DNA of 64,000 nucleotides, from contig NZ_JALJWR010000001.1 of NCBI RefSeq assembly GCF_024169315.1, positions 2,315,501 through 2,379,500 on the forward strand, in the 5' to 3' direction. Numbering within the stretch: position 1 is the stretch's first letter; each line of letters begins with the position of its first letter. A program made the translations under genes and the position numbers. The stretch is from Pseudomonas migulae (lineage in GTDB: Bacteria; Pseudomonadota; Gammaproteobacteria; Pseudomonadales; Pseudomonadaceae). Below are positions 18,107 to 26,976 of this stretch, one piece after another. The notes beneath the pieces are model-generated. The model ran no database searches, was not told the DNA's origin, and saw only the letters and a list, made by a program, of their open reading frames with translations.

Positions 18107-18825
18107 AGCGAGGGATCTACGCAGGCTTCAGGCACGAACAGATAACCTTTGCTGCGAATGGTCTTGATCAGTCGCGGATGGTCCGGGTCGTCGCCGATCT
18201 TCGGCCGGATGCGCGAAATGCGCACGTCGATGGAACGGTCCTGGCCGTCATAGCCGATGCCGCGCAACGCGGTGAAAATCTCTTCCCGGGACAGAATGCG
18301 CCCGGCGTTGGCCACCAGCAGCCACAGCAGGTCGAACTCGGCGCTGGTCAATTCGATGCCGTTGTCATGCAACCAGGCTTCACGCAGCGCGTTGTCGACC
18401 ACCAGCGGACCGAACTGCAGACGCCGCTGTTTTTCCGGGACCGGCTCAGGTGCTTCACTGCGGCGCAACAGCGCCTGAATGCGCGCCAGCAGCAAGCGCG
18501 GGCGCACCGGCTTGCACACGTAGTCGTCGGCACCCAGGTCGAGACCGAGGATCTGATCGGTGTCATCGGTGCGGGCGGTGAGCATCAGGATCGGCCCGTC
18601 GAACTTGTCGCGGACCTTGCGGCAAATACTCAGGCCGTCTTCGCCCGGCAACATCAGGTCGAGGATCACCAGGTCCGGTTTCTCATTGATGATGCGAGCC
18701 GCGGCCAAGGCGCCATTGCCCTCGATCGACACGCGCAGGCCGTTGGCTTCCAGGTAATCGCGGGTCAGTTCGGCCAGACGCTGGTCGTCTTCGACAATCA
18801 ATACCTGCCAGGCTTCTTGCTCCAC
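18103..18825 (-). CDS. RstA-like OmpR-family response regulator
   Basis: The protein has 240 residues with a GTG start chosen because AGAGG lies five bases upstream and VLIVEDDQRLAELTRDYLEA follows directly. An open extension to 19089 has no start signal. The receiver aspartate lies in LVILDLMLPGEDGLSI, and the C-terminal winged helix ends in IKTIRSKGYLFVPEA. It pairs with the kinase downstream. Target genes are unknown; proximity to nrdA does not prove control. Confidence 0.9.
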   Translation of the reverse strand: MEQEAWQVLIVEDDQRLAELTRDYLEANGLRVSIEGNGALAAARIINEKPDLVILDLMLPGEDGLSICRKVRDKFDGPILMLTARTDDTDQILGLDLGADDYVCKPVRPRLLLARIQALLRRSEAPEPVPEKQRRLQFGPLVVDNALREAWLHDNGIELTSAEFDLLWLLVANAGRILSREEIFTALRGIGYDGQDRSIDVRISRIRPKIGDDPDHPRLIKTIRSKGYLFVPEACVDPSL

Positions 18826-19115
18826 GGTGACCTCTGCTTGCCAACAACACTTATAAGGAAGGATCCGCCCGTCTTTTTGTAATGATTGGGGAGGATAAGA
18901 ATGCGTATGCACCGGCCGATTGTATAAACGCCACTCGCCCAGAACACAAGCCGGCAAATGCGTTCGGACACGCCGGTTTTTTGTGATAGGGTTCGCGCCC
19001 TTAAAAATCCAAATGGCCGTTTTCAGTCGTTGAAAATCGATGAAAAACGGTGCGCTCCAGCTAGGTCGCGGCCTACACGCCCGTTCCACCTTTCACACAC
19101 AATTTACGCACAGGT

Positions 19116-19124
19116 TTATCCACA
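19116..19124 (+). promoter_or_regulatory. DnaA box TTATCCACA upstream of nrdA
   Basis: The nine bases match the strict DnaA consensus. In E. coli DnaA binds upstream of nrdAB and links dNTP synthesis to replication. The site here is 436 bp upstream of the nrdA start, so its use is plausible but unproven. Confidence 0.6.
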
Positions 19125-19178
19125 GGTAGTACGTTGCAACACCCTCAAAAACGCATTATCTTGTACCTCGGCGCTAAA

Positions 19179-19200
19179 AAAACCCTACATGTAGGGTTTT
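19179..19200. other. Perfect 22-bp palindrome
   Basis: AAAACCCTACA followed directly by its reverse complement TGTAGGGTTTT, with flanking A and T runs. It resembles a loopless bidirectional terminator or an operator for a dimeric repressor. No gene ends at this point. Confidence 0.6.
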
Positions 19201-19559
19201 AGCTTAAAAGCCCAACCACATTTCAGACCAGAAACTCAAGCGCTTTATTGCCTGTTTATGGTTGAACCAAGCACGATTTTACAAGCCCAAACCGCTCCTG
19301 CGGATGGCACCGTTTTTTCGGGTCGGTAAGGCCAGAACGGTACGGGTGTTGCAGCCATTACTGCCACCCTGAATGGAATCCGGTCACGAGCCCAGGCCCG
19401 CGACCAAAGACTTCGGCAAGGAAGCGGCATCATTAGCCTTTTTCCTACTGTCCCGAAGTTGTTATGCCCGACACCACGTCGGTTGTAGTGCTTCAGGACA
19501 GAACGGTGGGCACCATGAAGGTGCTCAAACAAACATAGAGAATGTGGAGACACTCCCCC

Positions 19560-22454
19560 ATGCAAACCGACACAACTCGCGAGAACCCGCAGGGCACCTT
19601 GCCGCAGGCTGCTGATTCGAATTCGGATCTGTCCGCCACCGCGCCAGGCCAGCTGCGCGTGATCAAGCGTAACGGCACTGTCGTTCCTTACACCGATGAC
19701 AAGATCACCGTCGCGATCACCAAAGCGTTTCTCGCAGTTGAGGGCGGCACCGCTGCCGCTTCGTCGCGAATCCATGACACCGTTGCCCGCCTGACCGAAC
19801 AGGTTACCGCGACCTTCAAGCGTCGCATGCCGTCGGGCGGCACCATCCACATCGAAGAAATCCAGGACCAGGTCGAACTGGCCCTGATGCGTGCCGGCGA
19901 GCAGAAAGTGGCCCGCGACTACGTGATCTACCGCGACGGTCGCTCGAAACAACGCGCTGCCCACGCCCCGGCGGAAGAAGCGGTCAACGCTCACCCGTCG
20001 ATCCGCATCACCCGCGCCGACGGCACTTTCGCACCGCTGGACATGGGTCGCCTGAACACCATCGTCACCGAAGCGTGCGAAGGCCTGGAAGAAGTCGACG
20101 GCGACCTGATCCAGCGCGAAACCCTGAAAAACCTGTACGACGGCGTGGCCCTGACCGACGTCAACACCGCCCTGGTGATGACCGCCCGTACCCTGGTTGA
20201 ACGTGAGCCAAACTACTCGTTCGTGACCGCCCGCCTGCTGATGGACACCCTGCGTGCCGAAGGCCTGGGCTTCCTTGGCGTCGCCGACAGCGCGACCCAC
20301 CACGAGATGGTCGACCTGTACGCCAAGGCGCTGCCTGCGTACATCGCCAAGGGTATCGAATTCGAATTGCTGAACCCGGTCCTGGCCACCTTCGACCTGG
20401 AAAAACTCGGCAAGGCGATCAACCACGAGCGCGACCAGCAGTTCACTTACCTGGGCCTGCAAACCCTGTACGACCGTTACTTCATCCACAAGGACGGTAT
20501 CCGCTTCGAACTGCCGCAAATCTTCTTCATGCGCGTGGCCATGGGCCTGGCGATCGAAGAGAAGCAGAAAGAAGACCGTGCGATCGAGTTCTACAACCTG
20601 TTGTCGTCCTTCGACTACATGTCCTCGACGCCGACCCTGTTCAACGCCGGTACCCTGCGTCCACAGCTGTCGAGCTGCTACCTGACCACCGTGCCGGATG
20701 ACCTGTCGGGCATCTACCACGCAATCCACGACAACGCCATGTTGTCGAAATTCGCAGGCGGCCTGGGCAACGACTGGACGCCGGTTCGTGCGCTGGGTTC
20801 GTACATCAAGGGCACCAACGGCAAATCCCAGGGCGTCGTGCCGTTCCTGAAAGTGGTGAACGACACCGCCGTTGCCGTTAACCAGGGTGGCAAGCGCAAA
20901 GGCGCTGTCTGCGCCTACCTGGAAACCTGGCACATGGACATCGAGGAGTTCATCGAACTCCGCAAGAACACCGGTGATGATCGTCGTCGTACCCACGACA
21001 TGAACACTGCCAACTGGATCCCTGACCTGTTCATGAAGCGCGTCTTCGATGACGGCAAGTGGACCCTGTTCTCGCCGTCTGAAGTTCCAGACCTGCACGA
21101 CCTGACCGGCAAGGCCTTCGAAGAGCGTTACGAGTACTACGAAGCCCTCACCGAGTACCCGGGCAAGGTCAAGCTGTTCAAGACCATCCAGGCCAAAGAC
21201 CTGTGGCGCAAAATGCTGTCCATGCTGTTTGAAACCGGCCACCCATGGCTGACCTTCAAAGACCCGTGCAACCTGCGCAGCCCGCAGCAGCACGTCGGCG
21301 TGGTCCACAGCTCGAACCTGTGCACCGAGATCACCTTGAACACCAACAAGGACGAGATCGCCGTTTGCAACCTGGGCTCGATCAACCTGCCGAACCACAT
21401 CGTCAACGGCAAGCTGGACACCGCCAAGCTGGAACGCACCGTGAACACCGCAGTCCGCATGCTCGATAACGTGATCGACATCAACTACTACTCGGTGCCA
21501 CAAGCGAAGAACTCCAACTTCAAGCACCGTCCGGTCGGTCTGGGCATCATGGGCTTCCAGGACGCGCTGTACCTGCAGCACATTCCTTACGGTTCCGACG
21601 CTGCCGTCGAGTTCGCCGACAAGTCGATGGAAGCGGTCAGCTACTACGCGATCCAGGCTTCCTGCGACCTGGCCGACGAGCGCGGCGCCTACGAAACGTT
21701 CCAGGGTTCGCTGTGGTCCAAAGGCATCCTGCCGCTGGATTCGCAACAGATCCTGATCGAGCAGCGTGGCCAGAAGTACATCGACGTTGACCTGAACGAA
21801 TCCCTGGACTGGGCACCGGTTCGCGCCCGTGTACAGAAAGGCATTCGTAACTCCAACATCATGGCCATCGCGCCGACCGCGACCATCGCCAACATCACTG
21901 GCGTCTCGCAGTCGATCGAACCGACCTACCAGAACCTCTATGTGAAATCGAACCTGTCGGGCGAATTCACCGTGATCAACCCGTACCTGGTACGCGACCT
22001 GAAGGCTCGCGGTCTGTGGGACTCGGTCATGATCAACGACCTGAAGTACTACGACGGTTCGGTGCAGCAGATCGAGCGCATCCCGCAAGAACTCAAAGAG
22101 CTCTACGCGACTGCCTTCGAAGTGGACACCAAGTGGATCGTCGACGCAGCAAGCCGTCGCCAGAAGTGGATCGACCAGGCTCAGTCGCTGAACCTGTACA
22201 TCGCTGGCGCCTCGGGCAAGAAGCTGGACGTGACCTACCGCATGGCCTGGTACCGTGGTCTGAAAACCACTTACTACCTCCGTGCCCTGGCCGCGACCAG
22301 CACCGAGAAGTCGACCATCAACACCGGCAAGCTGAACGCTGTTTCCAGCGGTGGCAACCACGGTGAAGATTCGGTCCTGGCAGCGCCAGCCGGCCCTGCT
22401 CCAGTGCCGAAGGCTTGCGCCATCGACGAGCCGGATTGCGAAGCTTGCCAATAA
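19560..22454 (+). CDS. nrdA: Class Ia ribonucleotide reductase alpha subunit NrdA
   Basis: The protein has 964 residues, about 200 more than E. coli NrdA because of two N-terminal ATP-cone domains (about 35-145 and 160-250), the form known from pseudomonads. Active-site parts are visible: SSCYL, GGLGNDWTPVRALGSYI, NLCTEIT (N, C and E of the radical site) and AVCNLGSINLP. The C-terminal CEACQ pair re-reduces the site. It reduces ribonucleoside diphosphates with NrdB. The start at 19560 has GGAGA upstream. nrdB is not next to it; a terminator and a REPIN follow at once. Confidence 0.96.
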   Translation: MQTDTTRENPQGTLPQAADSNSDLSATAPGQLRVIKRNGTVVPYTDDKITVAITKAFLAVEGGTAAASSRIHDTVARLTEQVTATFKRRMPSGGTIHIEEIQDQVELALMRAGEQKVARDYVIYRDGRSKQRAAHAPAEEAVNAHPSIRITRADGTFAPLDMGRLNTIVTEACEGLEEVDGDLIQRETLKNLYDGVALTDVNTALVMTARTLVEREPNYSFVTARLLMDTLRAEGLGFLGVADSATHHEMVDLYAKALPAYIAKGIEFELLNPVLATFDLEKLGKAINHERDQQFTYLGLQTLYDRYFIHKDGIRFELPQIFFMRVAMGLAIEEKQKEDRAIEFYNLLSSFDYMSSTPTLFNAGTLRPQLSSCYLTTVPDDLSGIYHAIHDNAMLSKFAGGLGNDWTPVRALGSYIKGTNGKSQGVVPFLKVVNDTAVAVNQGGKRKGAVCAYLETWHMDIEEFIELRKNTGDDRRRTHDMNTANWIPDLFMKRVFDDGKWTLFSPSEVPDLHDLTGKAFEERYEYYEALTEYPGKVKLFKTIQAKDLWRKMLSMLFETGHPWLTFKDPCNLRSPQQHVGVVHSSNLCTEITLNTNKDEIAVCNLGSINLPNHIVNGKLDTAKLERTVNTAVRMLDNVIDINYYSVPQAKNSNFKHRPVGLGIMGFQDALYLQHIPYGSDAAVEFADKSMEAVSYYAIQASCDLADERGAYETFQGSLWSKGILPLDSQQILIEQRGQKYIDVDLNESLDWAPVRARVQKGIRNSNIMAIAPTATIANITGVSQSIEPTYQNLYVKSNLSGEFTVINPYLVRDLKARGLWDSVMINDLKYYDGSVQQIERIPQELKELYATAFEVDTKWIVDAASRRQKWIDQAQSLNLYIAGASGKKLDVTYRMAWYRGLKTTYYLRALAATSTEKSTINTGKLNAVSSGGNHGEDSVLAAPAGPAPVPKACAIDEPDCEACQ

Positions 22455-22491
22455 GCCGAGCCGGTAGGCGCTGAAAGGCGCTTACCTGGAT

Positions 22492-22527
22492 AACCCCCGA
22501 TCGGTCCTCTGGATTGATCGGGGGTTT
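22492..22527 (+). terminator. Rho-independent terminator of nrdA
   Basis: AACCCCCGATC pairs with GATCGGGGGTT, followed by a T-rich tail (TTCTTTT). Confidence 0.92.
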
Positions 22528-22564
22528 TCTTTTGCCTGGAGGAATGTGGTGACTGGTCTGACGC

Positions 22565-22651
22565 CTTCGCGGGCAAGCCTCGCTCCTACGGGATCGCGCT
22601 GTTCATCTGAACGACGCATATCCTGCAGGAGCGAGGCTTGCCCGCGAAAGG
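22565..22651. repeat. REPIN of the GGAGCGAGGCTTGCC subtype at the nrdA-flgE junction
   Basis: TCGCGGGCAAGCCTCGCTCC and GGAGCGAGGCTTGCCCGCGA are inverted around a 45-bp spacer. It uses the CCTCGCTCC variant rather than CCCGCTCCC, like the copy at 58563-58655. Confidence 0.92.
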
Positions 22652-22694
22652 GCCGGCACAAACAACCCAAGCCCCAGAGAAAAATCCCGCCCAT

Positions 22695-22725
22695 AAAAAA
22701 ACCCCTCTTTCGAGGGGTTCTTTTT
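22695..22725 (-). terminator. Rho-independent terminator of the flgBCDE operon
   Basis: AACCCCTC and GAGGGGTT pair around TTTC, with A and T runs on both sides. It lies 22 bp beyond the flgE stop, showing that flgF does not follow in this operon. Confidence 0.9.
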
Positions 22726-22746
22726 GCAGCAATCAACCAACCAGCA

Positions 22747-24066
22747 TCAGGTCATCTGAATGATGGTCTGCATGATGGTGCTTTGAGTCGAGATGGTCTT
22801 GGCGTTCGCCTGGTAGTTGCTCTGCGCCTTGATCAGGTCGACCAGTTCGCTGGTCAGGTTGACGTTGGACTCTTCCAGGGAGTTGGAGTGGATCTCGCCC
22901 AAGGTGCCGGTGTTCGGCGCATCGTAGCCCGGGATACCCGACGCGAAGGTTTCTTTCCAGCTGGTGCCGCCCACTGGCTGCAGACCTTGCTCGTTGGTGA
23001 AGCTGGCGAGCGAGATCTGGCCGATGGCCTTGGTCTGGCTGTTGCTGAAGTTGGCCAGCATCACACCGCTGCTGTCGATGGTCAGGTTGGTGATCTGGCC
23101 GGTGGCGTAACCGTTCTGCGAAGGAATCGAACGCGCGGTGTCGGCGTTGTACTGCGAGGTTTTGGCCATGGAGATTGTAACGACACCCGAGGTAGCGCCG
23201 TTCGGTGTCCACACGCCATTCTTTACGGTACCGGGAATCCAGCCGGTGACCGTCAGGTCAGGGCTGACGATCGGCGTCGGAACGGCCGGTGTGGTGACCG
23301 AAACCAGATTGCCCGAGGTATCGAACACCATGGTCGAAGCGACCGGCAGGTTCAGCGGAACCGCGGTAGGACTAGGGTCGGTGCCATTCGGGTTGCGACC
23401 ATCAATCAGGGTGTAGGTTTTCCAGGTGTTCGCGCCCGTCTTCACCATGAATTGATCCATGATGTGCTCGTTACCCTGAGTGTCATAGATCTTGGTACTG
23501 AACTGCTTGGTGAAGGAGGCTTCTTTGGTCGGGTCGAACGGGGTGGCAACCTGATCGATAACCGGTGCGGTGGAGTTCAGGTTGATCGTCGACGACACCG
23601 TGGAGGTGTTTTTTGGCGCCAGGTTCGACGTGTCGATGCGCAGGTCAGTCAACACGCCATTGATGATCTTGCCATTGGCATCCACGCCATACCCCTGCAG
23701 ACGCGCAGAGCCATCGCTGTTGGTGACGTAACCGTCCTTGTCGACCTTGAACGTACCGGCACGGGTGTAGGACAGAGAACCGTTGTCGTTCAGCACGAAG
23801 AAGCCGGAACCGTTGATGCCCATGTCCAGCACGTTGCCGGTGTTGTTGACGTCACCCTGGGTGAACTGCTGCGAAACGTTGGCCAGGCGCACACCGTTAC
23901 CGATGACTTTGCTGCCCGAACCCAGCTTGGTGGCCGAGTAAACGTCTTCGAATTCCGCACGGGACGATTTGAAACCGGTGGTCGCGACGTTGGCGATGTT
24001 GTTGCCGGTCACGTCCAGTTGTTTGTTGGCTGCATAGAGACCGCTAAGGCCGATATTGAAAGACAT
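22747..24066 (-). CDS. flgE: Flagellar hook protein FlgE
   Basis: The protein has 439 residues. The N-terminal rod motif (FNIGLSGLYAANKQLDVTGNNIANVATTG) and C-terminal helix (LVDLIKAQSNYQANAKTIST) are conserved, with a variable threonine-rich middle that forms the outer hook surface. It polymerises outside the cell as the hook after export by the flagellar type III apparatus. AAAGGAG precedes the start. It is the last gene of flgB-C-D-E here; in P. aeruginosa flgF follows, but a terminator and nrdA follow here. Confidence 0.95.
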   Translation of the reverse strand: MSFNIGLSGLYAANKQLDVTGNNIANVATTGFKSSRAEFEDVYSATKLGSGSKVIGNGVRLANVSQQFTQGDVNNTGNVLDMGINGSGFFVLNDNGSLSYTRAGTFKVDKDGYVTNSDGSARLQGYGVDANGKIINGVLTDLRIDTSNLAPKNTSTVSSTINLNSTAPVIDQVATPFDPTKEASFTKQFSTKIYDTQGNEHIMDQFMVKTGANTWKTYTLIDGRNPNGTDPSPTAVPLNLPVASTMVFDTSGNLVSVTTPAVPTPIVSPDLTVTGWIPGTVKNGVWTPNGATSGVVTISMAKTSQYNADTARSIPSQNGYATGQITNLTIDSSGVMLANFSNSQTKAIGQISLASFTNEQGLQPVGGTSWKETFASGIPGYDAPNTGTLGEIHSNSLEESNVNLTSELVDLIKAQSNYQANAKTISTQSTIMQTIIQMT

Positions 24067-24098
24067 ATTCCACTCCTTTGTGCCGGGTTAGTCGGCTC

Positions 24099-24833
24099 TT
24101 ACATACCAATGGTTTGTACTTTGGACAGGGCAACGCTGCCCAGCCCGGCCAGATTGAGCATCAACTCACCGCCGGTCTGGCTGATGGTCACGCTGGTAAC
24201 GGTGGCCGGCAGGTAGGTGACCAGCGAAGTCGCCTTGCTGTCGTAAGTCGCCGTGGCGCCGAAGGTGTACGTACCCGCCTTGGCCACTTCGCCGGCATCG
24301 TTCTTGCCGTCCCAGATGAAGCTGGCGTTGCCGGCTTTCTGGCTGCCCAGGTCGATGGTGCGGATCACCTTGCCATCGGCATCGGTGATCTTGACCTTGA
24401 CCGGATCGGCCGCCGAAGGCACGGCGACTGTGCCGGTGAAGCTCTTGGAGGTGTCGACCACCGCCTTGTCGCCCGGCGCGATGACCGAACGGCCCACCAG
24501 CGACGACGCCTGCAACGCCTGGGACGAGCTCAAGCTGCCCGCCAGGTTGGTCGCCAGGCCGCCCACGGTGTCATTGAGCGTGGTAATGCCTTCCAGGCTG
24601 CTGAACTGCGCCAACTGGGCAACGAACTCGCCGTTGTCCTGCGGCTCCAGCGGGTTCTGGTTCTTCAGCTGTGTCACCAGCAGTTGCAGGAACGCGTCCT
24701 TGCCCAGGGCCTTCTTGCCGGTGGCACTGTTCGTCGCGGACGCCAGGCCATCGGGAGTGGTGTTGGTCTTGATCGAAGAGTTGGCCAGGATGTCTTTGAG
24801 GCTAAGGCCGCTGGTGGTATCGGTAACACTCAT
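24099..24833 (-). CDS. flgD: Flagellar hook cap protein FlgD
   Basis: The protein has 244 residues. The N-terminal export and cap region includes GKDAFLQLLVTQLKNQNPLEPQDNGEFVAQLAQFSSLEG, with the GRSV and GAYTF-like (AGTYTFGATATY) Ig-like parts typical of FlgD in the C-terminal half. It caps the growing hook and directs FlgE assembly. It lies 32 bp before flgE and 15 bp after flgC in the same operon. Confidence 0.95.
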   Translation of the reverse strand: MSVTDTTSGLSLKDILANSSIKTNTTPDGLASATNSATGKKALGKDAFLQLLVTQLKNQNPLEPQDNGEFVAQLAQFSSLEGITTLNDTVGGLATNLAGSLSSSQALQASSLVGRSVIAPGDKAVVDTSKSFTGTVAVPSAADPVKVKITDADGKVIRTIDLGSQKAGNASFIWDGKNDAGEVAKAGTYTFGATATYDSKATSLVTYLPATVTSVTISQTGGELMLNLAGLGSVALSKVQTIGM

Positions 24834-24848
24834 CTGAGTCGCCCCTTA

Positions 24849-25292
24849 TCACTGACCGAGGGTCAGGACCTTCTGCATCATTGTTTTGGCGGTGTTCATC
24901 ATTTCGGCGTTGGTCTGGAACGAACGGCTCGCGGAAATCATGTCAGCCATTTCTTCCACCACGTTGACGTTCGGGTAGTAGACGTAGCCCTTGGCATCGG
25001 CCGCCGGATGGTTCGGTTCGTAGCGCGCTTCAAGATTGCTCTGGTCTTCGACCACGCCCAGCACTTGTACGCCCTGGCCCGCGGCGTCCTGGCTCTGGAA
25101 CAGCGAATCGCTGCCGCCGCTCTGGCCCCCCTGGAACATGGTGGCGAACACCGGGTGACGAGCGCGGTAGGTCTGGTCGATGCTCGACGAGACGGTTTCG
25201 GCGTTGGCGATGTTACTGGCGACGGTGTTGAGGCGAGTGGTCTGGGCACTCATGCCGCTACCGGCGATATTGAAAACACTGGCTAGAGACAT
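24849..25292 (-). CDS. flgC: Flagellar proximal rod protein FlgC
   Basis: The protein has 147 residues. It begins SLASVFNIAGSGMSAQTTRLNTVASNIAN, the rod motif, and ends with ADMISASRSFQTNAEMMNTAKTMMQKVLTLGQ, the matching C-terminal helix. It is part of the periplasmic rod that joins the MS ring to the hook. It starts three bases after flgB ends, so translation is coupled. Confidence 0.96.
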   Translation of the reverse strand: MSLASVFNIAGSGMSAQTTRLNTVASNIANAETVSSSIDQTYRARHPVFATMFQGGQSGGSDSLFQSQDAAGQGVQVLGVVEDQSNLEARYEPNHPAADAKGYVYYPNVNVVEEMADMISASRSFQTNAEMMNTAKTMMQKVLTLGQ

Positions 25293-25295
25293 GAC

Positions 25296-25703
25296 TTACT
25301 CTCCACGCAGGGCGGATATCAGCCCTTTGAATTTGCTGTTGAGCAGGGTGAAGCTCGCCTGGAAGTTGACCGCGTTTTCCGCGTAGTTCGACTGTTCCAG
25401 CTGGGCGTCCACGGTGTTCTGGTCGATCGACGGTTGCATCGGCGTGCGATACATCAGCGACTCGTCGCCATTGCCCAGGCCTTGCGCTTCGATATGACGG
25501 TTGTTGGTCATGTTCAAGGCGAAAGTGCCGTTCTTGGTTTTCTCGCTTTGCTCGGCGAGCACTTTCGAGAAGTCCAGATCCCGAGCCTTGTAGTTCGGGG
25601 TGTCGGCGTTGGCGATGTTGTTGGCCAGGACTTCGGCACGCTGGGCGCGGAAGCCCAGGGCCTGTTCGTGGATACCGAGCGCTTTATCGAAGCTGATGCT
25701 CAT
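25296..25703 (-). CDS. flgB: Flagellar proximal rod protein FlgB
   Basis: The protein has 135 residues. The start at 25703 gives the standard N-terminus (SISFDKALGIHEQALGFRAQ) with EVLANNIANADTPNYKARDLDF after it. An in-frame extension would read through the promoter. The C-terminus NYAENAVNFQASFTLLNSKFKGL is the second rod helix. It is the first gene of flgBCDE, driven by the sigma-54 site at 25748-25763. Confidence 0.95.
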   Translation of the reverse strand: MSISFDKALGIHEQALGFRAQRAEVLANNIANADTPNYKARDLDFSKVLAEQSEKTKNGTFALNMTNNRHIEAQGLGNGDESLMYRTPMQPSIDQNTVDAQLEQSNYAENAVNFQASFTLLNSKFKGLISALRGE

Positions 25704-25747
25704 GTCGGGAAACCTTCGGGTGACCTGATTTTTCGTACGATGAACAT

Positions 25748-25763
25748 AGCAAGCAGCGTGCCA
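25748..25763 (-). promoter_or_regulatory. Sigma-54 promoter of flgBCDE
   Basis: On the minus strand TGGCACG-CTGC-TTGCT matches the full -24/-12 consensus. The predicted transcript start near 25737 leaves a 34-base leader. FleQ- and FleR-dependent control of class II/III flagellar genes by RpoN is established in Pseudomonas. Confidence 0.92.
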
Positions 25764-25891
25764 ATTCAGAAAAGCCCGTAAACCGGGGCTTTGCGGGCAG
25801 GGGCAAGGCGGCAATGCCAGAAAAGCGGCAACGGGTTTCCGCCGTCTGCCGCTTTTCTGCCGCTTCACACGCTCCGGAGAACACCACCTGA

Positions 25892-26003
25892 CCCTGTGGT
25901 GAGGGGATTTATCCCCGCTCGGCTGCGCAGCAGTCGTAACGGTTTAACTTAGAAATGCCGGGGCCGCTTCGCAGCCCAACGGGGATAAATCCCCTCGCCA
26001 CAG
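25892..26003. repeat. Long copy of the GAGGGGATTTATCCCC repeat family
   Basis: CCTGTGGTGAGGGGATTTAT and its inverted partner ending in CCCCTCGCCACAG enclose GGCTGCGCAGCAGTC and GGGGCCGCTTCGCAGCCCAA. The inner part closely matches the copy at 895-1045. It lies between cheR and flgB. Confidence 0.85.
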
Positions 26004-26050
26004 AGCTCACTCCTACAGGGGATCGGTGGCGGGTTTGAGAAATCATCAGG

Positions 26051-26088
26051 CAAAAAAAACGGGAGCCCCTGAGGACTCCCGTTTTTTG
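26051..26088 (-). terminator. Terminator after cheR
   Basis: ACGGGAG and CTCCCGT pair with an extended loop (CCCCTGAGGA), flanked by an A run and a T run. It ends the cheV-cheR unit. Confidence 0.9.
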
Positions 26089-26102
26089 ATGCTGCCAACA
26101 AA

Positions 26103-26930
26103 TCACTTCGCCTGGTAAATGATCCCCGGGCTGCACTGGACCATCTGGTAATGGTCCGGCAATCCGTTCAGCGCTTCGGACGCGCCAAGGAACAGATAAC
26201 CGCCCGGCTTCAACGTGCTGTGGATGCGCAACAGGATGTCTTTCTTCACCTCGGCGGAGAAGTAGATCAGTACGTTGCGGCAGAACACGATGTCGAACTT
26301 GCCGAGGCTCGCGTAGCTGTCCAGCAGGTTGAACGAGCGAAACTCCACCCGGCTCTTGATCGGCGCCTTGATCGCCCAGCGCCCCGGCCCTTTCGGGTCG
26401 AAGTAACGCTGCAGGCGCTCGGGCGACAGACCGCGACCGATAGCCAGGCTGTCGTACTCGCCGGTCTTGCAGTTGGTCAGCATGGTGCCGGACAAATCAG
26501 TGGCGACGATCTGCACGCCCATCTTCAACTGGCCCATGTTGACCCGCTCGAACTCGTCGATGGACATCGACAGCGAATACGGTTCCTGCCCCGACGAGCA
26601 CGCCGCCGACCAGATCCGCAGACGCTGGCCGGGAGCTGCCTTGATTGCTTCGGGCAGCACCTTGTTCTTCAAGACTTCAAACGGATAGGTGTCACGAAAC
26701 CACAGGGTTTCGTTGGTCGTCATGGCATCCACCACCATCTCGCGCAAACCGCTGCGCGGCTGGGTCTGGATGCGCTGGACCAGCTCACCCAGGGACTTGA
26801 TGCCTTGCTGCTCCATCAGTTTGTTGAGACGGCTCGAGACCAGGTACTGCTTGTTTTCACCGAGCAAAATGCCACAGGCTTTTTCCAGGAAGACCCGGAA
26901 CTGTTCGAAATCCAAATTACCCGTAGACAA
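26103..26930 (-). CDS. cheR: Chemotaxis protein methyltransferase CheR
   Basis: The protein has 275 residues. The N-terminal all-helical CheR domain contains TTNETLWFRDTYPFEVL. The SAM-binding domain carries IWSAACSSGQEPYSLSM, ATDLS and VFCRNVLIYF. It methylates glutamates on chemoreceptors using S-adenosylmethionine. It sits 46 bp downstream of cheV, the same pair found beside flgB in P. aeruginosa. Confidence 0.95.
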   Translation of the reverse strand: MSTGNLDFEQFRVFLEKACGILLGENKQYLVSSRLNKLMEQQGIKSLGELVQRIQTQPRSGLREMVVDAMTTNETLWFRDTYPFEVLKNKVLPEAIKAAPGQRLRIWSAACSSGQEPYSLSMSIDEFERVNMGQLKMGVQIVATDLSGTMLTNCKTGEYDSLAIGRGLSPERLQRYFDPKGPGRWAIKAPIKSRVEFRSFNLLDSYASLGKFDIVFCRNVLIYFSAEVKKDILLRIHSTLKPGGYLFLGASEALNGLPDHYQMVQCSPGIIYQAK

Positions 26931-26976
26931 TGATGCCGCCTCTTAAATCGTATTGACCGCCAGGGGCAGAAGGCCC

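Larger units (their letters stand above)
18826..19559. other. 734-bp intergenic region with the nrdA promoter and leader
   Basis: No convincing gene is seen. From left to right it holds the promoter of the minus-strand regulator, a consensus DnaA box at 19116-19124, a perfect 22-bp palindrome at 19179-19200 and about 360 bp of leader. The leader includes several inverted segments (for example GCCCGACACCACGTCGG near 19463). The palindrome could end a short upstream transcript or be an operator. I found no obvious NrdR box by eye. Confidence 0.6.

Noticed and set aside
18826..19089. N-terminal extension of the RstA-like regulator
   Set aside because: The receiver domain begins at the GTG at 18825 with a ribosome site; the extension has none and does not resemble a regulator.
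19373..19615. 80-codon frame in the nrdA leader
   Set aside because: It overlaps the nrdA start, has no ribosome site, and its translation is not protein-like. A leader peptide was considered, but nothing supports it.
19245..22451. Very long open frame (1068 codons) antisense to nrdA
   Set aside because: It mirrors nrdA codon by codon, has no ribosome site, and gives a low-complexity translation rich in valine, histidine and glutamine, typical of antisense frames in high-GC genes.
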